Shown here in pieces: positions 1 to 5,674 of a stretch of 5,976 bases of DNA. The DNA is from Chloroflexota bacterium. GTDB lineage: Bacteria; Chloroflexota; Ktedonobacteria; Ktedonobacterales; Ktedonobacteraceae. The translations under genes were made by a program, and so were the position numbers. The stretch covers positions 1 through 5,976 of the forward strand of contig VBHI01000395.1 in assembly GCA_005881495.1 (NCBI GenBank). Reading direction: 5' to 3'. A model generated the notes under the pieces. That model did not search any database. It was given only the letters and a program-made list of their open reading frames with translations, and was not told the DNA's origin. Numbering within the stretch: the first letter of the stretch is position 1; every line of letters begins with the position of its first letter.

Positions 1-130
1 CTGCTACGCGGGGGGCCAGGTCGCGTCCATCTGCGGTTGAGCCAAGGAGTACAATGGATGGAGCGTACGTTTGAATGGCCCGTACGAGCACGGCGGTATA
101 TCCTTCAGTAGTATGGTGAAAAGCTGCCAT
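1..130 (-). pseudogene. etfA: Electron-transfer flavoprotein alpha subunit, internal fragment
   Basis: Read on the minus strand from about 130 down to the window edge, the frame encodes AAFHHTTEGYTAVLVRAIQ followed by TYAPSIVLLGSTADGRDLAPRVA. This matches the N-terminal domain of EtfA/FixB, which normally has a 'Y(T/A)..YA..L...I....P..VL.G.T..GRDLAPR.AA' stretch at about residues 70-110 of roughly 320. EtfA binds FAD with EtfB and passes electrons from dehydrogenases to the quinone pool or, in FixAB-type complexes, to ferredoxin. The rest of the gene lies outside the window to the left. The N-terminal part (roughly 70 residues) should lie to the right but is replaced by the IS607 left end. 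The frame stays open to an in-frame stop at about 187-189, yet the peptide beyond position 130 no longer looks like EtfA, so the ATG at 128-130 is probably not a native start. Family assignment is fairly firm; calling it a pseudogene is inference. Confidence 0.75.
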
Positions 131-202
131 CTTTTGCCACAAATTCTCACAAAATATAACCATCTCTTGCAAAACCCAAGCAAGAATTGTCTACTTACAT
201 AG
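131..202 (+). promoter_or_regulatory. IS607 left-end leader upstream of tnpA
   Basis: This AT-rich stretch between the EtfA similarity and the tnpA start is the presumed left end of the element. It should hold the recombinase binding sites and the tnpA promoter. A short inverted repeat, AAAAG-N7-CTTTT (119-135), spans the presumed junction. I see no convincing Shine-Dalgarno sequence before the tnpA ATG and only weak promoter-like hexamers, so no promoter is placed. Confidence 0.3.
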
Positions 203-817
203 ATGAAGTTGTCGAGTTATGCCAAGCAAATCGGGATTCACTACAACACAGCCTGGCGCATGTGGAAACGGGGCCAGATTGATGGCTACCAACTGCCTAC
301 TGGCACGGTGATCATCAATCCGCCAGTCGAGCAGATGGTTGCAGCGCCACCGAAACAGCAGCTCGTCGCCATCTACGCGCGCGTGTCTTCGAGTGAGAAC
401 AAAACGAACCTGGAGACGCAAGCGCAACGATTGATGAGTTGGTGCAATGCGCAAGGCTGGTCGGTCGGCAAAGTGGTGAAAGAATGTGGCAGCGGGATCA
501 ATGATCAGCGCCCCAAGTTCCTGGCCCTGCTTGCCAATCCCCAAATCAGCCGGATTGTGGTAGAGCACAAGGATCGAGCATCTCGTTTTGGCGTTGCTTA
601 CATCCAAACCTTGCTCGCCATGCAGGAGCGAGAACTGGTGGTCGTCAATACGGCGGACACAGTGGAGGATGATTTGATGGGCGATTTCGTCGCGATTATC
701 ACATCATTCGCCGCCCGGTTGTATGGACGCAGACGGGCGAAAAGAAAAACCGCACTCGTGCTGGCTGCCTTGCAGCAGAATGGGACGACGCATGAGCCAC
801 AAACCAGAGAGAGCTAA
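203..817 (+). CDS. tnpA: IS607-family serine recombinase (transposase TnpA)
   Basis: This 204-residue protein has the compact size of IS607 TnpA. Residues 1-45 form a MerR-like helix-turn-helix (SSYAKQIGIHYNTAWRMWKRGQI), placed N-terminally as in IS607 and unlike most resolvases. The resolvase catalytic domain follows: YARVSSSE at 58-65 holds the nucleophile Ser62 and Arg60 (by alignment with Ser10 and Arg8 of gamma-delta resolvase), LETQAQRL at 70-77, and HKDRASRFG at 122-130 gives the second arginine cluster (Arg125, Arg128). The C-terminal helix SFAARLYGRRRAKRK (168-182) is the usual oligomerisation/DNA-contact helix of the family. No key residue is missing, so the enzyme looks intact. It would cut and join element ends through a 5'-phosphoserine intermediate. 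Its 3' end overlaps the tnpB start by 26 bases, suggesting coupled translation. Even if active, it lacks a visible right element end to act on here. Confidence 0.9.
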   Translation: MKLSSYAKQIGIHYNTAWRMWKRGQIDGYQLPTGTVIINPPVEQMVAAPPKQQLVAIYARVSSSENKTNLETQAQRLMSWCNAQGWSVGKVVKECGSGINDQRPKFLALLANPQISRIVVEHKDRASRFGVAYIQTLLAMQERELVVVNTADTVEDDLMGDFVAIITSFAARLYGRRRAKRKTALVLAALQQNGTTHEPQTRES

Positions 818-2300
818 CGACCAGGGCCAGAAGAAACGCAAACGCAAAAAGAGGACGAAGCAGACCATCACCTGTGCCGTGACGCCTATTCGTCTGATCG
901 CAGCGAATCCTGGCAAGCTCGCGGCGTTAGATCAGCTTCTGGAAGTTTATCTGCCTCTGTGCCAGCAGTATGTGGCGCTGTTTTGCACCCAGGAAACTCT
1001 CCCTGACAAGTACGCTGATCCCGTTTTTGCCACAGTCCTCTCCGATCGCTTGCATCGGGTGGCTATGCAGCAAGCGGCAGGCATCGCCAAGTCTTGGCGC
1101 ACCAATCGGCAAGCCGCCTACGATGCCTACCTGGAAGACCTGGCTGATTACGCGGAGGCCAAGACTAAAGCCACGGCATCGGGAATGCCCCTTGACCCCA
1201 AGCGGATAGAACCAACCTGGAAAGAATGGAATCTGCCAGAACTGCGTGTCCCAGCTATTCAAGCCAATGCCAACGTGGTGGCGGTGGAGCAATCAGAGGA
1301 CTCGACGTTCGACTACTGGCTTCGCATTTCCACCCTGGACAAAGGGAATCCCCTCCACATCCCTGTCAAACTCGCTCCCTATCATAAAAAAGCCCTCCAA
1401 GGGCGCACCCTCAACACCTCCACGACGCTCCACAAGCGCAAAGGGGTCTGGTGGCTCACCCTGAGTTTCGATCTGGACGTTCCAGTCGAAACTGAGTCCT
1501 CAGCCCAAAAAGTCGGCGTGGATGTGGGCATCGCGAACTTCATCACCACCTCAACAGGAAAAAAGTATGGGAGTTTTCATGGCAAGCTGGCTCGGCGGCA
1601 CACACGCGACCGGGAAAAGCGCCGAAGAAAGGCCAGGTTACGTGCCTGTCTCAAGAAGAAGGGCGTGGAAAAGCTCCCTTCCACGAGCAGTGCGAGTGGT
1701 CAACGGCTCGGCCGCCATGTGCGCCAGGAGATCAATCGGGCAGTCAACCAGATGATCGCGGATCACCCCAACGCTCGCATCATCTACGAGGATCTCTCGG
1801 TCGCCTCCATGCGCTTCAAAGCACGCTCCATGAACGCCTACTTGTACGCTTCCAATCTGGCACACATCCCGGAACAGATTGCCTGGGCGACTGCCAAACG
1901 CGGGATGGCAGCTCATACTGTCAAAGCCGCCTACTCGTCACAGGAGTGCCATCGTTGCCACTATCCAGATCGAGCCAATCGACCTGACCAGCAGACGTTC
2001 AAATGCATTCTCTGTGGGCATCGGGATCACGCTGATCACAACGCCGCTCTGAATCTCGCCAGACGGTTTGGGGATACCGAACTGGCAGCCTGCAAAAACA
2101 AGGGCGAGGTCAAAACGAGGCTTTTGTGGCGACATGAGGAATGGAAGAAGCAATATGGGTTGGCCGTAGTCCAACCTGCCGTCCAGTTGGGTCTTTGGGA
2201 CTACTCAGAGGCTTCAACGGACGTGTGCGACCCGTTTCGTCGAAATCGGTGCAAATCGAAGGATGACGAACTAGCGAAAGCTAGACAACTTGTTCCTTGA
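792..2300 (+). CDS. tnpB: TnpB RNA-guided nuclease, 3' end interrupted by group II intron
   Basis: TnpB (Cas12 ancestor) is an RNA-guided DNA endonuclease that cuts donor sites left by transposition. As read here the product is 502 residues from the ATG at 792, which overlaps tnpA; an in-frame ATG at 723 lies deep inside tnpA and is less likely. The N-terminus is very basic (KKRKRKKRTK, 14-23). RuvC-I is VGVDVGIANF with Asp244, RuvC-II is IIYEDLS with Glu333, and RuvC-III is DHADHNAALNL with Asp415. A zinc finger lies between them (Cys386, Cys389, Cys405, Cys408). All catalytic residues are present. Exon sequence ends at 2224, in codon 478. The last 24 residues (from Val478) and the stop at 2298-2300 are read from the intron. 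Native TnpB would have ended a little beyond residue 477 in a 3' exon that is not recognisable here. Conserved domains are certain; the intron-derived tail follows from the splice-site evidence. Confidence 0.9.
   Translation: MSHKPERANDQGQKKRKRKKRTKQTITCAVTPIRLIAANPGKLAALDQLLEVYLPLCQQYVALFCTQETLPDKYADPVFATVLSDRLHRVAMQQAAGIAKSWRTNRQAAYDAYLEDLADYAEAKTKATASGMPLDPKRIEPTWKEWNLPELRVPAIQANANVVAVEQSEDSTFDYWLRISTLDKGNPLHIPVKLAPYHKKALQGRTLNTSTTLHKRKGVWWLTLSFDLDVPVETESSAQKVGVDVGIANFITTSTGKKYGSFHGKLARRHTRDREKRRRKARLRACLKKKGVEKLPSTSSASGQRLGRHVRQEINRAVNQMIADHPNARIIYEDLSVASMRFKARSMNAYLYASNLAHIPEQIAWATAKRGMAAHTVKAAYSSQECHRCHYPDRANRPDQQTFKCILCGHRDHADHNAALNLARRFGDTELAACKNKGEVKTRLLWRHEEWKKQYGLAVVQPAVQLGLWDYSEASTDVCDPFRRNRCKSKDDELAKARQLVP
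2209..2224 (+). other. Intron-binding sites IBS2/IBS1 in the tnpB 5' exon
   Basis: The last 8 exon bases, ACGGACGT (2217-2224), are the exact reverse complement of ACGTCCGT at 2567-2574 in the intron, so they serve as IBS1. The five bases just before, CTTCA (2212-2216), are complementary to TGAAG at 2501-2505, a candidate EBS2 about 66 bases before EBS1, a normal spacing. An alternative EBS2 is AAGCCT (2509-2514) against AGGCTT (2209-2214), but that sequence can also pair with AGGCTT at 2527-2532 inside the intron. Confidence 0.75.
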
Positions 2301-2806
2301 TGAGAGGCGCAATTCCTCTCCCCTCTGGTGATGAGGGAACAGCATAAGCCCTGAGGTAGCGACTGGCCATCAATCCTCAAAGCGGGCTTAAATGGGGAAA
2401 AAGTATAAGTCTGATATACCAGTATCTTCTAGCAAGTTACCATGGTTAGAAGCTCGCCTCACAAGACGAGTAAATCGAAGGCACAAACGAACCATCGTCA
2501 TGAAGAACAAGCCTACGCAGACTGAAAGGCTTGCCCAAAAAGGGAATATGGATTGGAGAGTAAATTACGTCCGTTACTCTCATCACCCTAGATATCCATC
2601 GGTGGATAGTGCCGACCTAAAGTAACGTAAAACGAGGAGCAGGAACGGTGAAACCAATGGAATGCTCTCATAGGCGGTCGATACTATGAGTAGGTGCCAA
2701 CCGCATGCACCCATTGGAAAGATTGTTCAAGAAGCTAATGCCTGGTGTAATGACCAGGATACGCTGACGTGAACACGGTTCTACAGAAGGAAAAGGCACA
2801 AGTAAG
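2225..2806 (+). ncRNA. Group II intron ribozyme domains I-III and 5' part of IV
   Basis: These roughly 580 bases hold no real gene. They form the catalytic scaffold upstream of the maturase, with the hairpins listed under the intron. The 3' part contains conserved-looking strings of this intron class (GAGCAGGAACGGTGAAAC at 2636-2653 and GGCGGTCGATACTATGAGTAG at 2673-2693, the latter matching the usual 'GGCGGTCG...GAGT' block). A 77-codon frame at 2392-2625 overlaps the EBS loop and has no domain-like content, so it is not annotated as a gene. Confidence 0.75.
2556..2581 (+). ncRNA. Exon-binding site 1 (EBS1) stem-loop
   Basis: A perfect 8-bp stem, GAGAGTAA (2556-2563) with TTACTCTC (2574-2581), presents the 10-base loop ATTACGTCCG. 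The loop plus the first T of the 3' arm contains ACGTCCGT, complementary over 8 bases to the exon end at 2217-2224. Presentation of EBS1 in the terminal loop of a domain I hairpin is what group IIB-type introns show, and it independently fixes the insertion site inside tnpB. Confidence 0.8.
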
Positions 2807-4522
2807 ATGAATGATAGGAAAGCACCCAAGGCCCAGAATACCCTGGACCTTGCGAGTGAGGCTTGGAACAACATCCCCTGGCGCAAGCTAGAGAAACATT
2901 GTTTCCGCATCCAAAAGCGCATTTTCCGAGCAAGTCAACAAGGCAACCACAGAGCAGTTCAGAAACTGCAAAAACTCTTGCTCAAATCCAAAGCAGCACA
3001 AACATTAGCAGTCAGAAGAGTTACACAGGATAACCAAGGGAAAAAGACGGCAGGGATTGATGGAATAAAATCCCTTCAACCAGCCGAGAGACTAAGGTTG
3101 GTCGAACAGATTGCTCCCAAAAATTGGCCGAAGAAATCCCCTCCGGTACGCAGGATCTACATCCCCAAACCGGGTAAAAATGAAAGGAGGCCATTAGGCA
3201 TTCCCACTCTCGCGGAACGCGCACGACAAATGCTCACAAAGCTCGCGCTTGAACCAGAATGGGAGGCAAAGTTCGAGATAAATAGCTATGGATTTCGTCC
3301 AGGTCGCTCCACCCACGATGCCATTGAAGCTATCTTTTGCAGCATCAGCAAGAAAGATAAATATGTATTGGACGCGGATATTAAGGGGTGTTTTGACAAC
3401 ATCCGGCATGAAGAGCTAGTGAAAAAGCTCTCAACATATCCGCAACTAAAACAAGCGATCAAATCATGGCTACAAGCGGGAGCAATTGATAACGAGGTGT
3501 TTACAGAAACGCCATCTGGAACCCCCCAGGGAGGCGTGATCTCGCCGTTGCTGGCGAACATTGCGTTACATGGGTTAGAAACAGCCATAAAGCAAGCGTT
3601 CAGACCAAAGGAAGAAATTCCCCAAGTCATCAGGTACGCTGATGACTTTGTGGTTTTACATCCCACTCTGGAAGGAATCAAAAAAGCCCAGGAAATAGCC
3701 ACCCAATGGCTACAAGGTGTTGGACTGGAATTAAAAGCCAGCAAAACCAAGATTACGCACACGCTTAAAGCAGTAGAAGGACAGGTAGGCTTCAACTTTC
3801 TCGGCTTTACAATCCGACAGTTTCCCGTTGGAAAAACTCATGCGGGAAAACATAAGAGCGGAAAACTGATTGGCTTCAAAACCCTCATAAAACCGAGCAA
3901 AGAAAAAGTCAAACAACATCTTCGAGAAATCAGTCAAACCATTCATGCACTGAGAGGAGGCCCCCAGGAAAAACTCATAGCAGAACTGAATCCTAAGATC
4001 GCAGGATGGTCCAGATACTATCAAACGGTAGTGTCCAAGGATACCTATAATACATGCGATTATGGGATGTATTACATGCTCCAATCATGGGTAAAATTTC
4101 GGCACCCGCAGAAAAACGTGCACTGGAGAGCAAAGAAATACTGGAAATCCGTTGGAAAACGCCAATGGGTGTTCGGGGATGAGCAACTCAAACTCAACAA
4201 CCACAGAGACACTGCTATCAAAAGGCACGTAAAAGTAAAAGGTGCAGCAAGCCCATATGATGGAAATCTCCTCTATTGGAGCCAACGACTCGCAAACCAC
4301 CCAATGACGAAAGGTCAACTCGCAAAGCTGCTACGGAAACAACAAGGGAAATGCAGGTGGTGTGAACTCACCTTCAGAGACGGAGATCAGATAGAGATCG
4401 ATCATATCACTCCGAAAAGTGAAGGAGGCGGAGAAGAATTGAGTAATAAATTCGCTCTCCATCGGCACTGCCATGATGAAAGGCACTCAAAGTTGTCAAA
4501 GACAAGTGTCAATGAAAAATGA
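2807..4522 (+). CDS. ltrA: Group II intron reverse transcriptase/maturase with HNH endonuclease domain
   Basis: This 571-residue protein is of normal length for an intron-encoded RT-X-En protein. It binds its own intron RNA to aid splicing, then nicks the target and reverse-transcribes the intron during mobility. The RT domain spans about residues 65-335. It shows KKTAGIDGIK (79-88), RRIYIPKPGKNERRPLGIPT (115-134), YGFRPGRSTHDAI (161-173), LDADIKGCFDNI (188-199; metal-binding Asp191), GTPQGGVISPLLANI (238-252) and the active-site YADD (277-280). The maturase X domain follows (about 355-435; WSRYY at 401-405). The C-terminal HNH nuclease (about 505-560) has Cys516/Cys519, IDHITPKSEGG (531-541) and HRHCHDE (552-558), all apparently intact. 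The ATG at 2807 follows a weak purine-rich sequence; no strong ribosome-binding site is seen. No internal stop or frameshift is present, so the protein could be active, perhaps in trans on related introns, even if this copy's 3' end is damaged. The symbol is generic. Confidence 0.93.
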   Translation: MNDRKAPKAQNTLDLASEAWNNIPWRKLEKHCFRIQKRIFRASQQGNHRAVQKLQKLLLKSKAAQTLAVRRVTQDNQGKKTAGIDGIKSLQPAERLRLVEQIAPKNWPKKSPPVRRIYIPKPGKNERRPLGIPTLAERARQMLTKLALEPEWEAKFEINSYGFRPGRSTHDAIEAIFCSISKKDKYVLDADIKGCFDNIRHEELVKKLSTYPQLKQAIKSWLQAGAIDNEVFTETPSGTPQGGVISPLLANIALHGLETAIKQAFRPKEEIPQVIRYADDFVVLHPTLEGIKKAQEIATQWLQGVGLELKASKTKITHTLKAVEGQVGFNFLGFTIRQFPVGKTHAGKHKSGKLIGFKTLIKPSKEKVKQHLREISQTIHALRGGPQEKLIAELNPKIAGWSRYYQTVVSKDTYNTCDYGMYYMLQSWVKFRHPQKNVHWRAKKYWKSVGKRQWVFGDEQLKLNNHRDTAIKRHVKVKGAASPYDGNLLYWSQRLANHPMTKGQLAKLLRKQQGKCRWCELTFRDGDQIEIDHITPKSEGGGEELSNKFALHRHCHDERHSKLSKTSVNEK

Positions 4523-4535
4523 CTGTAGAACTGAG

Positions 4536-4569
4536 GAGCCGTGTGTATCGAAAGATACACGCACGGTTT
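4536..4569 (+). ncRNA. Group II intron domain V
   Basis: This 34-nt hairpin has the form GAGCCGTG...GTATC-GAAA-GATAC...CACGGTTT. It carries the AGC catalytic triad (4537-4539), a GAAA tetraloop and a small internal bulge on the 3' arm, all diagnostic of domain V, the metal-binding core of the ribozyme. It starts 13 bases after the maturase stop. Nothing in it appears mutated. Confidence 0.9.
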
Positions 4570-4570
4570 T

Positions 4571-4608
4571 GAAGCCGAGCAAAGGGGGCGACTCCTCTGC
4601 TTACTGAC
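4571..4608 (+). ncRNA. Group II intron domain VI, invaded by IS630
   Basis: A hairpin pairs GCAAAGGGG (4579-4587) with CTCCTCTGC (4592-4600) around a GCGA loop, with one mismatch. The 3' arm continues CTTA, whose A (4603) is the expected bulged branch-point adenosine. In normal introns of this type about 7-8 bases follow this A before the 3' splice site. Here the TTA is immediately followed by the IS630 terminal repeat (CTGACCTCG). The lower stem does not pair well with either the IS630 end or the sequence right of IS630, so the true 3' end cannot be fixed. Confidence 0.55.
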
Positions 4609-4628
4609 CTCGCGATAAGAAACTAAAG
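4604..4628 (+). repeat. IS630 terminal inverted repeat (left)
   Basis: It begins CTGACCTCGCG and ends ACTAAAG, and matches the reverse complement of 5648-5672 at 18 of 25 positions without gaps, counted by eye. The outermost nine bases match at eight positions. Confidence 0.75.
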
Positions 4629-5629
4629 CAAGTAGCCACACTGACGGGAGCAGCTTTTGATGATCTCCTTTTTATGTCGCAAGCGTTCTTTGGCTTGAAT
4701 GAGTTTGCGATACAACTGATCGAGATCGTAACAACAGACATTGCCCAACTCCACCCGCTTGAGATAATTCCAGATGCCTTCATCTGGGTTCAGATCAGGG
4801 GCGTAACCCGGCAGTTGTTCCAGATGCAAGCGCTTGGCCGCCCCGCGCCTGAGAAAGTCTTTGATCTCGTGCCCGCGATGGATCGGCGAGCCATCCCAGA
4901 TCACCACCAGTTTGCCCGAAATCTTGCGCAGGAGCACGCGCAGGAAACCCACGACGGCTGCGGCATCATAGGAGGCAGGACGCACTTGCATAAACAATCG
5001 CCCATCGAAAGTGATGCCGCTGATGGCCGAGAGATGATCGCGCGTCAACGGCACTCGCAGAATTGGTGTGTGTCCCTGTGGCGCCCAGGTGCGCACCGCC
5101 ATCGGCAACAGATAAAAGCCGGCTTCGTCTACCCAGACGATGGTAGCTTTGTCCTGCTCGGCTTTTTTTTAATTTCCGGCCAACGTTCTTCCGACCACTG
5201 TTTGATGGCTTCTTCGTTGCGTTGGGTGGCTCGCTCGATGGGCTGCTGTCGACTCCAGCCTGCCTCTCGCAGCAACCGCCCGACATGATCGCGATGATAG
5301 TGCACGCCAAAGGTGCGCTCGATAACGACTGCCACGCGACTGGCGGTCCACACCTCTCCGCGAAAACCATAGGCTTCAGCCCCCTTCGCTAACAATGCCG
5401 GGATCTGCGCCTTTTGCTCAGGGCTCAATCGCGGCTGCACTCCCTTGGGGGGATGTGCTTTCAGGGCTTCGAGACCTCCTGCTCGCCCTCGTTTGAGCCA
5501 TTGACTCACGGCTCCTTCACTCACCCCCAGGGCCGCTGCAATATCCTTTTGTCGCCACCCTTGTTCTTTCAGGTTCCAAGCGCGTTTGCGCCGCTCTTCT
5601 CGCCAATCGGCTTTCTTTGGTGCTCCCAT
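4623..5629 (-). CDS. IS630-family DDE transposase, two frames joined by -1 frameshift
   Basis: Frame 1 runs from the ATG at 5629 to a stop near 5129 (166 residues); frame 2 continues to the stop at 4623-4625. Joining them by a -1 shift at the A8 run gives 335 residues, a normal IS630 length. The N-terminus has tandem helix-turn-helix domains (about 12-125; QKDIAAALGVSEGAVSQWLK at 27-46 and a second up to REAGWSRQQP). The RNase H-fold catalytic domain follows the shift. Its DDE triad is Asp168 in VWVDEAGFYL, Asp246 in VVIWDGSPIHRG and Glu284 in LPGYAPDLNPDEGIW. The junction reads EIKKK then AEQDKATIVW, smooth for the family. Frame 1 alone would be a DNA-binding protein without catalytic residues. 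AGGAGG lies only one base before the ATG, unusually close for a ribosome-binding site, but no other start is evident. The shift is probably programmed; a decay mutation is the alternative. Confidence 0.85.
5163..5170 (-). promoter_or_regulatory. A8 slippery site for -1 frameshift in IS630 transposase
   Basis: On the minus strand the codons run GAA ATT AAA AAA AAG CCG in frame 1, while the catalytic domain needs AA AAA AAA GCC GAG. One backward step on the A8 run restores it exactly. Homopolymer A runs support ribosomal or transcriptional slippage and are used by several IS630 and IS3 family elements. The frame-1 stop is only about 14 codons further on. Confidence 0.65.
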
Positions 5630-5647
5630 GCCTCCTATTTTAACATA

Positions 5648-5672
5648 CTTTACTTGCTTCCGCCGAGATCAG
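5648..5672 (-). repeat. IS630 terminal inverted repeat (right)
   Basis: Read on the minus strand it begins CTGATCTCGGCGG and ends AGTAAAG, the partner of the repeat at 4604-4628. It abuts the TA at 5673-5674. Confidence 0.75.
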
Positions 5673-5674
5673 TA

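Larger units (their letters stand above)
128..2224 (+). mobile_element. IS607-family element (tnpA + tnpB), right end missing
   Basis: A serine-recombinase tnpA and a RuvC-type tnpB overlap in the same direction, the standard two-gene plan of IS607 elements. These transpose through a circular intermediate and have neither inverted repeats nor a target duplication. The left end is inferred from where EtfA similarity stops; a CC (GG on the other strand) at 127-128 is a plausible junction because IS607 elements insert between the two Gs of a GG. The right end is not visible. After 2224 the sequence becomes a group II intron, and the sequence beyond the intron is IS630, so the tnpB 3' exon, the RNA-coding right end and the right target junction are not in the window. 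The left boundary is approximate to within about 10 bases. Confidence 0.7.
2225..4608 (+). mobile_element. Group II intron with maturase ORF in domain IV
   Basis: The element begins GTGCGACCCGTTTCGTCG, the 5' consensus (GUGYG plus the following helix) of bacterial chloroplast-like group II introns. Domain I features include the hairpin CTAGC-GAAA-GCTAG (2271-2284) with a GNRA tetraloop. A two-part stem pairs AGCCC/TGAGG (2347-2356) with CCTCA (2375-2379) and GGGCT (2384-2388). The EBS1 stem-loop is at 2556-2581. The maturase ORF lies in domain IV, followed by domain V. The 5' boundary is set by IBS1-EBS1 pairing. The 3' boundary is uncertain: domain VI begins normally, but IS630 enters at TA 4602-4603. 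Position 4608 is given because TTACTGAC ends in the AY consensus of intron 3' ends; the original 3' end may instead be a few bases right of IS630, near 5678-5682. These introns self-splice from RNA and move by target-primed reverse transcription. Confidence 0.85.
4604..5672 (-). mobile_element. IS630-family insertion sequence with TA target duplication
   Basis: The element is 1069 bp and is bounded by TA on both sides (4602-4603 and 5673-5674), as expected for the IS630/Tc1-mariner superfamily, which duplicates TA on insertion. The ends form a 25-bp imperfect inverted repeat, and a single DDE transposase fills the interior. The transposase runs opposite to the intron and IS607 genes. The transposase stop codon lies inside the left repeat, and its start is 18 bases inside the right repeat. 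Confidence 0.82.

Noticed and set aside
1..111. Open plus-strand frame from the window edge to a TAG at 109-111
   Set aside because: The minus strand of the same stretch gives a recognisable EtfA segment, so this frame is its shadow.
191..607. 138-codon minus-strand frame
   Set aside because: It is antisense to tnpA, which has clear catalytic motifs in the other direction.
2301..2392. Hairpins just after the apparent tnpB stop, at first taken as the guide-RNA scaffold and IS607 right end
   Set aside because: They lie inside the group II intron, whose 5' end at 2225 is fixed by the GTGCGAC start and IBS1-EBS1 pairing, and they match domain I structure.
2392..2625. 77-codon plus-strand frame inside the intron
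   Set aside because: It overlaps the structured ribozyme RNA, including the EBS1 loop, lacks a ribosome-binding site and has no recognisable protein features.
3286..3795. 169-codon minus-strand frame
   Set aside because: It is antisense to the core of the reverse transcriptase, including YADD, and shows no domain of its own.
4674..5288. 204-codon plus-strand frame
   Set aside because: It is antisense to the IS630 transposase and low in protein-like features; the minus strand carries the clear DDE motifs.
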